This document shows, one piece after another, positions 1 to 7,375 of a stretch of DNA of 23,186 bases. The position numbers and the translations under genes were made by a program. The notes under the pieces were generated by a model, which had not been told where the DNA came from, ran no database searches, and was given only the letters and a program-made list of their open reading frames with translations. This DNA comes from Candidatus Pelagibacter sp. (GTDB taxonomy: Bacteria; Pseudomonadota; Alphaproteobacteria; Pelagibacterales; Pelagibacteraceae), in NCBI GenBank assembly GCA_028227525.1, contig JAOJAE010000015.1:1-23186 (forward strand). The letters run 5' to 3'. Each line of letters starts with the position of its first letter. Positions within the stretch are counted from its first letter, which is position 1.

Positions 1-1
1 T

Positions 2-121
2 AATCAATCAATCAAATCTTTATACTTGGTTTTATCTGCAATATTAGGATTATTATTTTATTTAATTGTGTGTTATTTCATCAAAGCTTTTCAAATGAAT
101 GATATTAAATTAAGGTATTAA
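2..121 (+). CDS. murJ: C-terminal end of probable lipid II flippase MurJ (partial)
   Basis: An open frame enters from the left edge and ends at a TAA at 119-121. It encodes 39 residues: one strongly hydrophobic segment followed by a short polar tail ending in KLRY. A final membrane helix with a short cytoplasmic tail fits the end of a polytopic membrane protein. The identification as MurJ/MviN, which flips lipid II across the inner membrane for peptidoglycan synthesis, rests mainly on synteny, because glnD-murJ-trpS is a common alphaproteobacterial order. The fragment itself carries no diagnostic motif, so another membrane protein remains possible. The next gene starts 3 nt downstream, which suggests co-transcription with trpS. 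Confidence 0.5.
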   Translation, partial: NQSIKSLYLVLSAILGLLFYLIVCYFIKAFQMNDIKLRY

Positions 122-124
122 TTT

Positions 125-1126
125 ATGAGTAAAAAAATATTTTCTGGTGTTCAGCCCACAGGCAATCTCCATCTAGGAAATTATTTAGGAGCCATAAAAA
201 ATTTTGTAGATTTAAATAATGATACTGCAAATGAGTGTATATTTTGTGTTGTAGACTTACATGCTATCACTGTTAAACAAGATCCCAAGGAATTAAGGAA
301 CAATATTCAAGAAACAGTAGCCACATTTATTGCTAGCGGGATAGATCCCAAAAAAAGTATAATTTTTAATCAATCGAAAGTATCGGCTCATGCTGAAGGA
401 GCATGGATACTAAGTTGTGTTGCTAGAATGGGGTGGCTAAATAGAATGACTCAATTTAAAGAAAAAGCTGGAAAAGATAAAGAAAAAGCAAGTGTTGGTC
501 TTTATTCTTACCCAGTACTTATGGCAGCAGACATCCTTCTTTACGATGCAACCCATGTTCCCGTTGGAGATGATCAAAAACAACATTTAGAGTTATGTAG
601 AGATATTGCTCAAAAGTTTAATACTGATTTTGAAATTGAAAATTTTTTACAGGTTCCAGAGCCTTTAATCCAAAAAGAATTTTCAAGAATTATGAGCCTT
701 AAAGATGGTTCAAAGAAAATGAGCAAATCTGAATTGTCAGATTTAAGTAGAATAAATTTAACTGATGATAAGGATCTAATTATAAATAAGATTAAAAAAG
801 CAAAAACAGATCCATTACCAATGCCTAATACGCTAAAAGAACTTGATGAAAGATTAGAAGCAAAAAATCTTTTAGGTATATATTCAAGCTTAACAAACTC
901 CACTTTACAAAAAAGTGTAGAAAATTTTGCGGGTAAAAATTTCTCAGAATTTAAACAAAAATTATCTGAAGCACTCGTTGATAAAATTGAACCTATTTCA
1001 ACAGAGATCAAAAAATTATTAGATGACAAATCTTATTTGGATAATACTCTTCTAGAAGGAGTTGAAAGAGCCAATATAATAGCCTCAAAAAAGATCAAAA
1101 GAATTAAAGAAATAGTAGGTTTTTAG
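125..1126 (+). CDS. trpS: Tryptophanyl-tRNA synthetase
   Basis: This is a class I aminoacyl-tRNA synthetase that charges tRNA-Trp with tryptophan using ATP in the cytoplasm. The 333-residue length is normal for bacterial TrpRS. The HIGH-type signature is seen as TGNLHLGN at residues 12-19, directly after the GVQP segment typical of TrpRS. The second signature is KMSKS at residues 198-202. Between them lie the [10 protein letters not shown] and [13 protein letters not shown] segments that shape the tryptophan pocket and dimer interface in this family. The ATG at 125 gives the expected short N-terminus (MSKKIFSG) and lies 3 nt after the preceding stop. The Usp-family gene that often follows trpS in Alphaproteobacteria is not present; a NifU-like gene follows instead. 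Confidence 0.97.
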   Translation: MSKKIFSGVQPTGNLHLGNYLGAIKNFVDLNNDTANECIFCVVDLHAITVKQDPKELRNNIQETVATFIASGIDPKKSIIFNQSKVSAHAEGAWILSCVARMGWLNRMTQFKEKAGKDKEKASVGLYSYPVLMAADILLYDATHVPVGDDQKQHLELCRDIAQKFNTDFEIENFLQVPEPLIQKEFSRIMSLKDGSKKMSKSELSDLSRINLTDDKDLIINKIKKAKTDPLPMPNTLKELDERLEAKNLLGIYSSLTNSTLQKSVENFAGKNFSEFKQKLSEALVDKIEPISTEIKKLLDDKSYLDNTLLEGVERANIIASKKIKRIKEIVGF

Positions 1127-1178
1127 ATAAAATTTATTAACAAGTTTTAATTTCTTAAATATTCACTATATATAATTC

Positions 1179-1718
1179 ATGTTCGTTCAAACAGAAGTTA
1201 CACCAAATCCTAATTCGCTTAAGTTTCTACCTGGAAAAAAAGTGTCTAATAGTGGGCCATATGAAATTACTAGTAAAGATGAAACTCAAAATACACTTGT
1301 TAGAAATTTATTATCTATAAATGGAGTAGAAGGAATTTTTTTAGGAGAAGACTTTATTTCCATCAATAAAAAAGAAATAATAAAATGGGATGAAATAAAA
1401 CATATAGTAATTTCATTTATTAATGATTTTTATTCTGAGGGAAAAGAATTTGTCATTGATGAAAGCTTAGAAGAGCAAAACTCAAACCTAGATGAGCTTG
1501 AGCAAAAAATAGTTAAAATTTTAGATGAAAAAATAAGACCAGCAGTAGCTAGAGATGGTGGAGATATTAAATTTAAAGAATTTAAAGATGGAGTAGTTAA
1601 AGTTCAATTACAAGGAAGTTGCTCTGGATGTCCAAGTTCTACAATGACATTAAAGCAAGGAGTTCAAAATCTTTTATGTCATTATTTACCCGAAGTAAAA
1701 GAAGTAGTTGCAATTTAG
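1179..1718 (+). CDS. NifU-like (Nfu-type) iron-sulfur cluster carrier
   Basis: The 179-residue protein has the two-domain layout of alphaproteobacterial and mitochondrial NFU1-type scaffolds. An N-terminal Nfu domain (about residues 1-88) opens with the typical TPNPNSLKFLPG segment. A C-terminal NifU domain (about 105-179) carries the cluster-binding CxxC as C148-SG-C151 within GSCSGCPSS. Such proteins receive [4Fe-4S] clusters and deliver them to client enzymes; two cysteines per subunit imply cluster binding at a dimer interface. MiaB, encoded downstream, is an obvious Fe-S client, although nothing in the sequence links them directly. The start at 1179 matches the family N-terminus but has no clear Shine-Dalgarno sequence. 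A TATAAT lies at 1171-1176, too close to the ATG to be a normal -10 for this start. Confidence 0.93.
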   Translation: MFVQTEVTPNPNSLKFLPGKKVSNSGPYEITSKDETQNTLVRNLLSINGVEGIFLGEDFISINKKEIIKWDEIKHIVISFINDFYSEGKEFVIDESLEEQNSNLDELEQKIVKILDEKIRPAVARDGGDIKFKEFKDGVVKVQLQGSCSGCPSSTMTLKQGVQNLLCHYLPEVKEVVAI

Positions 1719-1722
1719 AAAT

Positions 1723-2778
1723 ATGAATAATGATCAACATTTATTTGAACAAAAAAGTAAAAACAATTTACTAAAAATTTTTTTAAGTAGTTTTTTAACA
1801 ATTTCTTTTTTCTATATTGCTCCAATATTTATTAATTTTGCTGATAAAAATTTCTATACAAAAGAGTATGCAAATAATTCTAAAAAGATTTTGGCTTATA
1901 CACTTAATAAAGAAGATAAAAATAAAAAAGAAAATGAAACTTTAAATGAAGAAGAAGTTTTAGTTGATATCTATAGCTTAAATAATAGCGAGACGGAGGC
2001 GGTTTATTTGAGTGCTGCTTCAATAAATAAATTATTTAAAGAAACTGATTATAATCTTAATGACATTAGACAAAAGAAATTAGTTAAACCAGTTGCATTA
2101 ACTTTGCTGCCTAACGAATTAAAATTGATTGAGAATACAAAGAAAAAGAAAGAATTTTTTATACAAATTATTTTGCCTTTAATTATAAAGGAAAACAACA
2201 TTATTAAAAAAGATAGAAGAACACTTTTTAATATTATTAACAAAAGCAATAACACAACTGTAGAATTAAGTTGGCTCGAAAAAAAATACAAACAATACGG
2301 TGTAAAATCTCAAGATTTATCAACATTAAAAATAAGAATGGATGAAATACCAGTTTCTCTTGCAATTGCCCAAGCCGCTAAAGAAACAGGCTGGGGAACC
2401 TCCAGATTTGCACAAGAGGGTAATGCTTTATTTGGGCAATGGACTTGGTCAGGAGAAGGTCTTAAGCCTAAAGATGCAAAAGAAGGTGAAGATCATAAGG
2501 TAATGAAATTTAATATCTTGCAGGCATCAGTAAGGGCTTACCAAAGAAATTTAAACACACATTCTACTTATAAAGATTTTAGAAAAGCTAGGGCAGAATT
2601 TAGAGATTCTAATAAACCACTAGATAGTTTAGAACTTTCTAATCATCTAAACAAGTACGCTGAAACAGGAAATCAATACGTTGAAGTTTTGCAGCAAATA
2701 ATAAAACAAAATAAATTAAAAGATTTTGATGATGCTAAATTATTACCTTCAAGTTCTGATTTAGAGAGTCTTATTTAA
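1723..2778 (+). CDS. Bax-family glucosaminidase-domain protein, membrane anchored
   Basis: The 351-residue protein has an uncleaved-looking N-terminal membrane segment (about residues 18-38), then a charged linker, then a C-terminal glucosaminidase-like domain (about 200-340). The domain has the family core PVSLAIAQAAKETGWGTSRF, in which E221 of KETGWG aligns with the catalytic glutamate of FlgJ/Bax-type glycosidases. It is followed by NALFGQWTW and a YAETGNQYV segment. The part before the domain also resembles E. coli Bax (ILPLI.KEN). The likely role is cleavage or remodelling of peptidoglycan in the periplasm. The ATG at 1723 is preferred: it lies 4 nt after the upstream stop, whereas the in-frame TTG at 1708 would overlap that gene. 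The 3' end overlaps the convergent deacetylase gene by 4 bp. Confidence 0.85.
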   Translation: MNNDQHLFEQKSKNNLLKIFLSSFLTISFFYIAPIFINFADKNFYTKEYANNSKKILAYTLNKEDKNKKENETLNEEEVLVDIYSLNNSETEAVYLSAASINKLFKETDYNLNDIRQKKLVKPVALTLLPNELKLIENTKKKKEFFIQIILPLIIKENNIIKKDRRTLFNIINKSNNTTVELSWLEKKYKQYGVKSQDLSTLKIRMDEIPVSLAIAQAAKETGWGTSRFAQEGNALFGQWTWSGEGLKPKDAKEGEDHKVMKFNILQASVRAYQRNLNTHSTYKDFRKARAEFRDSNKPLDSLELSNHLNKYAETGNQYVEVLQQIIKQNKLKDFDDAKLLPSSSDLESLI

Positions 2779-3836
2779 TTTTTCTTAATAGGAAACTGAA
2801 CACCAAACCATCGCCATTTTCCATTATCATTTAATGAACAATTAATTCTACCTCTTCTTGGAATAAATGGACCTCTAAAATTTATCGTTAACGTATTATC
2901 GTTTAAAGTTGTATTGGATCTTTCCCAAATATCTAATTCATTAGAATAACAATTAATATTGTTTAAATTAGTTTGTTCATTAAAAAATTTAACTTGAAAA
3001 TTAGGTGGATTATTTTCTATAGATAATTTTTTTTCTAGTGGAAGCAATTGTTCATATTCTAGTGGAAATGAATTTATAATAGAATTAAATCTTTTCAATT
3101 CCCCATAATTTTCATTAATTGGAAATCTAGGTAATTCAAATTTATCTTTATTTAAATCAATTACACCAGAATGTTGACCAAAGGCATAATCAAAATTTTG
3201 AGAAATATAATCCCTCATGAATTTAGAATATTCACCAAAAGGATAAGAAAATAAATTTGGTATATATCCTAAATTTTTTAAAAATATTTCATTTGCTTTT
3301 TCTATATCTGAGATAAAAAAATTATTATCTTTATTAACAAGGTACCCATGGGAATGTGAGTGGTGACCAATTACAGCAAATTCTTCTGCCCCAACTTCTT
3401 TGATTTGTTCCCAGGTCATATATCCATTTTTTCCAACAGGCTCTGTTGAAACAAACAAAATAAAAGGAATCCTATTTTGTTTTAAAAATGGCCACGCTTC
3501 AAGATAGAAAGATAAAAAAGCATCGTCAATCGTTATAAGAATTTCTTTATTTTTTTTTGGTGAACTAAAATTTTCTTCAAAATTTTTTGGATTAGAAAAG
3601 GTATAACTTGAGTTTTTTATTATTTCCATCTGTTCTTTAAAAACATCCATTTGGATATTGGTAGAGGGGTATTTATTCTCATTAAAACGATGATACATCA
3701 ATGACAAAATGCCTTCATCACTTGAATAGTGTTTGATATTATTTTCATCTGAAATAGAATTTGAGCTTAGAGACAAAATTAAAATGAACAAACTTATTAT
3801 AGATGGTGCTAGTGAAAAAATTTTTCTAATGATCAT
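2775..3836 (-). CDS. Secreted polysaccharide deacetylase (NodB domain)
   Basis: The 353-residue protein starts with a signal peptide (RK at residues 4-5, hydrophobic core about 8-24). A NodB-type deacetylase domain covers about residues 43-240. Family motifs are recognisable: a metal-binding Asp pair in TIDDA (D104, D105), the HSxxH motif at H159-H163, and YPFGEYS at about 198-204. The C-terminal 110 residues have no recognised domain but contain two cysteines (in NINCYS and RINCSL) that could form a disulfide. The likely activity is metal-dependent N- or O-deacetylation of a cell-surface glycan; the substrate cannot be told. The gene converges with the glucosaminidase gene with a 4-bp overlap. 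Its 5' end overlaps the divergent tsaB start by 53 bp. The ATG at 3836 is chosen because later starts would cut into the signal peptide. Confidence 0.85.
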   Translation of the reverse strand: MIIRKIFSLAPSIISLFILILSLSSNSISDENNIKHYSSDEGILSLMYHRFNENKYPSTNIQMDVFKEQMEIIKNSSYTFSNPKNFEENFSSPKKNKEILITIDDAFLSFYLEAWPFLKQNRIPFILFVSTEPVGKNGYMTWEQIKEVGAEEFAVIGHHSHSHGYLVNKDNNFFISDIEKANEIFLKNLGYIPNLFSYPFGEYSKFMRDYISQNFDYAFGQHSGVIDLNKDKFELPRFPINENYGELKRFNSIINSFPLEYEQLLPLEKKLSIENNPPNFQVKFFNEQTNLNNINCYSNELDIWERSNTTLNDNTLTINFRGPFIPRRGRINCSLNDNGKWRWFGVQFPIKKN

Positions 3837-4170
3837 TTCTAATGCTAATATTTATAATATTACTCATGAGAATACTAAAATTAATTATGAAAAATTAACT
3901 ATAATTATTAATGATTTTCTCTTATCAAAAAATATTAAAATTACTGACATTAATGCGATTTATATTAATCAAGGATCAGGAAGCTTTGCCGGTATAAGAA
4001 ATTCAATATCAGTTGTTAAAGCCTTTAACGTTGCAAAAAATATTGATTATTACTGTTATAATTTAGAAGATTTTAAAGATGAAAAAGACTTGAGTCATGA
4101 AAATATCCCTAATTTATGTAAAAAATATAAAATTAAAAAAAATTTGATTAATCCTGTTTATTTAAGTTAA
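3784..4170 (+). CDS. tsaB: Miniature TsaB, tRNA threonylcarbamoyladenosine factor
   Basis: TsaB is the non-catalytic partner of TsaD in making t6A37 on ANN-decoding tRNAs. The 128-residue product starts with the ASKHA-fold opening MNKLIIDGASEK (compare the usual IDTS). It also has the family hallmark GSGSFAGIR at residues 65-72. It ends with LINPVYLS, which resembles the PVYLR ending of full-length TsaB. Usual TsaB proteins are about 200-230 residues, so most of the second lobe appears to be missing rather than simply cut off. The ATG at 3784 is preferred over an upstream in-frame start at 3733, because the residues before it are the antisense of the deacetylase gene and lack family similarity. 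rimI, the usual next gene, is absent; fur follows after 8 nt. Confidence 0.8.
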   Translation: MNKLIIDGASEKIFLMIISNANIYNITHENTKINYEKLTIIINDFLLSKNIKITDINAIYINQGSGSFAGIRNSISVVKAFNVAKNIDYYCYNLEDFKDEKDLSHENIPNLCKKYKIKKNLINPVYLS

Positions 4171-4178
4171 AATTAGTT

Positions 4179-4589
4179 ATGCCAGAAACTATTGAGGAAA
4201 AATGTTTATTAAAGGGTGTAAAATTAACTGATCAACGTAAGGTAATTGCACAAGTTATGTCGCAATCATCTGATCATCCCGATGTAGATGAATTGTACAA
4301 CAGAGTTTCTAAAATTGACTCAAAGATTAGCATTGCAACTGTTTACAGAACTGTAAAATTATTTGAAGAATCTGGAATACTAGCTAAGCACGAATTCAAA
4401 GGTGGAAAAGCAAGATACGAGGAGTTGAATGAAGGACATCACGATCATTTAATAGATGTAAAGTCAGGTGAAATTATTGAATTTGTAGATGAGGAAATTG
4501 AAAAACTTCAAAAAAAAGTAGCAGAAAAATATGGCTACAAACTGGTAGATCATAAGCTTGAATTATATGGGATAAAAAAAAAATCCTAA
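4179..4589 (+). CDS. fur: Fur-family metal-responsive repressor (Fur/Mur type)
   Basis: The 136-residue protein has the standard Fur layout. A winged-helix domain covers residues 1-82, with recognition helix IATVYRTVKLF at about 52-62, and a dimerization/metal domain follows. Metal ligands expected in Fur are visible: H33 in SDHP, E81, the HHDH motif at 87-90, E101 and H125. The CxxC structural zinc site that follows HHDHLI in E. coli Fur is absent; here the segment reads DVKSGEIIEF. That is usual for alphaproteobacterial Fur/Mur proteins, so the metal sensed (iron or manganese) cannot be decided. The position between tsaB and miaB is the conserved alphaproteobacterial fur locus. It is tightly spaced, 3 nt ahead of miaB. 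Confidence 0.9.
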   Translation: MPETIEEKCLLKGVKLTDQRKVIAQVMSQSSDHPDVDELYNRVSKIDSKISIATVYRTVKLFEESGILAKHEFKGGKARYEELNEGHHDHLIDVKSGEIIEFVDEEIEKLQKKVAEKYGYKLVDHKLELYGIKKKS

Positions 4590-4592
4590 TAT

Positions 4593-5921
4593 ATGAAACA
4601 AAAAATTTTTATCAAAACATTCGGCTGCCAAATGAATGAGTATGACTCAAACAGAATATATGACTCTGTAAAAAAAATTGGTTATGAAAAAACAGAAAAT
4701 TATGATGAAGCAAATTGTTATTTATTAAACACGTGTCACATACGAGATAAAGCAAAAGAAAAAGTTTATCATGAAATTGGAAGAGTAAAAAAAATTTTTA
4801 GATCAAAAAAAAAACCATTAGTAATTATAGCAGGATGTGTTGCTCAAGCAGAAAATCAAGAAATGCTTAAAAGAGAGCCCTACATAGATCTTGTGATAGG
4901 ACCACAGGCGTATCATAAAATTAATGATACAATCCTAAATTATAAAGAAAAAAAGAAAAAACTAGAAGAAACTGAGTTTGATGCTATTTCAAAATTTAAA
5001 TATTTTAATAAAATAAAAAATGACTCTGGAAAAGTTTCTTCTTTTTTAACAATTCAAGAGGGATGTGATAAGTTTTGTCATTTTTGTGTAGTCCCATACA
5101 CAAGAGGCCCAGAATATTCCAGACCATTTAAACAAATCTTAGATGAAGTCAAATATTTAGCTGACACTGGTACACAAGAGATAATTTTACTAGGACAAAA
5201 TGTAAATGCTTATAATAATGAAAATTATAGATTATCAAATTTAATATTTGAAATTGAAAAATTTCCAGAAATTAAAAGAATTAGATATACCACGTCACAC
5301 CCAAAAGACATGTCTGATGATTTAATTGAAGTTTATAAAAACTCAAAAAAACTGATGCCTTTGGTTCATTTACCAGTTCAAAGTGGATCTAATAAAGTTT
5401 TAGATCTTATGAATAGAAAACACACAATTAGTGACTATTATAAAATATTTGATCAATTAAAAGAAATTAACCCCGACATTCAATTCTCTAGCGATTTTAT
5501 TATTGGCTATCCGGGAGAAGAAGATGAGGATTTTAAGGATACTTTTGAACTTATTAAAAAAATTAAGTTCATAAATTCCTATTCTTTTATTTTCAGTCCA
5601 AGGCCAGGCACAGTTGCAGCAGATTTAAATTTAATAGATAAAAAAATTTCTATGGAAAGATTGGAAAAAATTCAAAGCCAATTATATGATAATCAAATGA
5701 ATATGAATAAATCATTAGAACATAAAACAATTAATGTTTTAGTTGAGAATTTAACAGAAGATAAAACAGGGGTTTTTGGTCGATCCGAATATATGACATC
5801 GGTTATATTTGATGGTAAAAAAGAGGATATCGGAAAAATTGTGCCAGTGAAAATAAACAAAAGTAATCGAAGTACTTTATTTGGAGAAAAAGATTTTGAT
5901 TCTAATCAAAAGGTAGCATAA
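4593..5921 (+). CDS. miaB: tRNA-2-methylthio-N6-dimethylallyladenosine synthase MiaB
   Basis: This is a radical-SAM methylthiotransferase that converts i6A37 to ms2i6A37 in tRNAs reading UNN codons. The N-terminal UPF0004 domain supplies three cysteines for the auxiliary cluster: C12 (FGCQMNEYDS), C48 (NTCHIRDKA) and C82 (AGCVAQA). The radical-SAM cluster motif is C158-x3-C162-x2-C165, followed by VVPYTRGPE. A C-terminal TRAM domain (about residues 375-437) completes the family architecture. The length of 442 residues is normal. The pathway needs MiaA (dimethylallyltransferase), which is not in this window, and Fe-S cluster delivery. The start codon is 3 nt after the fur stop. The plsC gene often found between fur and miaB is absent. 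Confidence 0.97.
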   Translation: MKQKIFIKTFGCQMNEYDSNRIYDSVKKIGYEKTENYDEANCYLLNTCHIRDKAKEKVYHEIGRVKKIFRSKKKPLVIIAGCVAQAENQEMLKREPYIDLVIGPQAYHKINDTILNYKEKKKKLEETEFDAISKFKYFNKIKNDSGKVSSFLTIQEGCDKFCHFCVVPYTRGPEYSRPFKQILDEVKYLADTGTQEIILLGQNVNAYNNENYRLSNLIFEIEKFPEIKRIRYTTSHPKDMSDDLIEVYKNSKKLMPLVHLPVQSGSNKVLDLMNRKHTISDYYKIFDQLKEINPDIQFSSDFIIGYPGEEDEDFKDTFELIKKIKFINSYSFIFSPRPGTVAADLNLIDKKISMERLEKIQSQLYDNQMNMNKSLEHKTINVLVENLTEDKTGVFGRSEYMTSVIFDGKKEDIGKIVPVKINKSNRSTLFGEKDFDSNQKVA

Positions 5922-5924
5922 CAA

Positions 5925-6920
5925 TTGAGTAGTTTAACAAAAAAGAATAGTGACACATCATTAAAGTTTGTTTATTCAGACAACAACTCTCTAAGTGTTA
6001 TTTTTCACGACAATGAACTCTTGATAGGTGTTGTGGGTGAGTTCAATAAAAACTTAAAAGAATTAGAAAAGATTACAGAAACAAATTTGTATTCTAGAGG
6101 TAATTCAATTTTAATTAAGTCTAATCCTGAAAAAAATGAATTAGTTAAAAATGCTATAAAATTTTTAGCCAACCAATTTATAAATAATGGAAATATTGAG
6201 AATAAGGATATACGTTCTTCTGTAGATAAATTTATGATCAACGAAAAAGTAAAAAATAACAATGTTACAGATATTATCAAAACTCCAAAAAAATCTATTA
6301 TTCCAAGATCAGAAAAACAAAAAGATTATGTAAGAGCTTTGAGGCAAAGCGATATAATAATTTCAGCAGGTCCAGCAGGAACTGGAAAAACATTTCTGGC
6401 AGTAGCTGTAGGTCTTACGATGTTATTAGAAAAAAAAATTGAAAGAATAATTTTATCTAGACCAGCTGTTGAAGCAGGAGAACGATTAGGATTTTTACCT
6501 GGAGATATGAAAGAAAAAGTTGATCCATATTTAAGACCTCTATACGATTCTCTATATGATCTTTTTGATTTTGAAAAAATTCAGAGAATGATTGAAATTG
6601 GAGATATTGAAATAGCTCCACTTGCTTTTATGAGAGGGAGAACTCTTAAAAATTCATTCGCAATTTTAGATGAGTCTCAGAATGCTACAGACACTCAAAT
6701 TAAAATGTTTTTAACTAGAATAGGAGAAAATTCAAAAATAGTTGTTAATGGAGATCCAACGCAAATTGATTTGCCAAATAAAAATATGTCAGGATTAGTT
6801 AGATCAAAAGAATTATTAGGTCATTTAAACGAAATATCAGTAGTTGATTTTGATCATTCAGATGTAGTTAGGCACCCACTTGTCTCTAAAATAGTTAAAG
6901 CCTACTCAAAAAATGATTAA
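5925..6920 (+). CDS. phoH: PhoH-family P-loop ATPase
   Basis: The 331-residue protein has an N-terminal KH-like/PhoH extension (about residues 15-95) and a PhoH ATPase core (about 125-325). The Walker A motif is GPAGTGKT at 149-156, and the Walker B motif is ILDESQN with D249 and E250. PhoH proteins are predicted RNA-associated ATPases or helicases and are almost always next to ybeY, as here; their exact substrate is unsettled. The start is a TTG at 5925, 3 nt after the miaB stop. It is favoured because no ATG allows a full N-terminal domain and the frame matches family length. The 3' end overlaps ybeY by 8 bp, implying translational coupling. Confidence 0.93.
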   Translation: MSSLTKKNSDTSLKFVYSDNNSLSVIFHDNELLIGVVGEFNKNLKELEKITETNLYSRGNSILIKSNPEKNELVKNAIKFLANQFINNGNIENKDIRSSVDKFMINEKVKNNNVTDIIKTPKKSIIPRSEKQKDYVRALRQSDIIISAGPAGTGKTFLAVAVGLTMLLEKKIERIILSRPAVEAGERLGFLPGDMKEKVDPYLRPLYDSLYDLFDFEKIQRMIEIGDIEIAPLAFMRGRTLKNSFAILDESQNATDTQIKMFLTRIGENSKIVVNGDPTQIDLPNKNMSGLVRSKELLGHLNEISVVDFDHSDVVRHPLVSKIVKAYSKND

Positions 6921-7374
6921 TATTGAAGTTTTCTCAGAGGAGAAAGCTTGGTCAAAAAAACTAAGAAAAAAAGAGCTTTTTTTTAAAAAAATTTGCAAAT
7001 TATTCCCTCGAAAATATCAATTTCCCAATAAAGAAATAAGCCTTACTTTACTTCTTTCTAATAATAGATTTATCAAAAAGTTGAATAAAGATTTTAGAAA
7101 TAAAAATAAGTCTACAGATATTCTGTCGTTCCCCTTTACTAAGAAAAAGTTGAGATCTAAAAAAATTTATATTGGAGATATCATAATTAGTTTCGATTTT
7201 ATGAACAAACCCAAATCACAAAATATTAAAGATTTTAAGAAAAAAGTAGTTAAAACTTTTATACATGGTTTTCTTCACTTATTAGGCTTTGATCATATTA
7301 AAGATAAAGATTATAAAAAAATGCTTAGCGAGGAAGAAAGAATATACAAATCAGTAAATTCAAAGATTAAATAG
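6913..7374 (+). CDS. ybeY: Endoribonuclease YbeY
   Basis: YbeY is a metal-dependent endoribonuclease involved in 16S rRNA 3' maturation and 70S quality control. The 153-residue length fits. The signature HGFLHLLGFDH at residues 118-128 supplies the three histidine metal ligands (H118, H122, H128). Upstream, STDILSFPF at about 67-75 and YIGDIIIS at about 86-93 are the other conserved family blocks. The N-terminal third is very lysine-rich, as expected for an RNA-binding protein in an AT-rich genome. It starts inside the end of phoH (8-bp overlap). The gene for a CBS-domain transporter-like protein (hlyC/corC) that usually follows ybeY is missing, and lnt starts directly. Confidence 0.95.
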   Translation: MINIEVFSEEKAWSKKLRKKELFFKKICKLFPRKYQFPNKEISLTLLLSNNRFIKKLNKDFRNKNKSTDILSFPFTKKKLRSKKIYIGDIIISFDFMNKPKSQNIKDFKKKVVKTFIHGFLHLLGFDHIKDKDYKKMLSEEERIYKSVNSKIK

Positions 7375-7375
7375 A

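Noticed and set aside
1171..1176. TATAAT just before the NifU-like gene as a -10 element
   Set aside because: The expected transcription start would fall after the ATG at 1179, and no -35 is visible; such motifs arise by chance in AT-rich DNA.
1708..1722. TTG start for the glucosaminidase gene overlapping the NifU-like gene
   Set aside because: The ATG at 1723 is close to the upstream stop and gives a normal short N-terminus before the membrane segment.
3733..3783. Upstream extension of tsaB
   Set aside because: The extra residues are antisense to the deacetylase gene and the family N-terminus begins at MNKLIID (3784).
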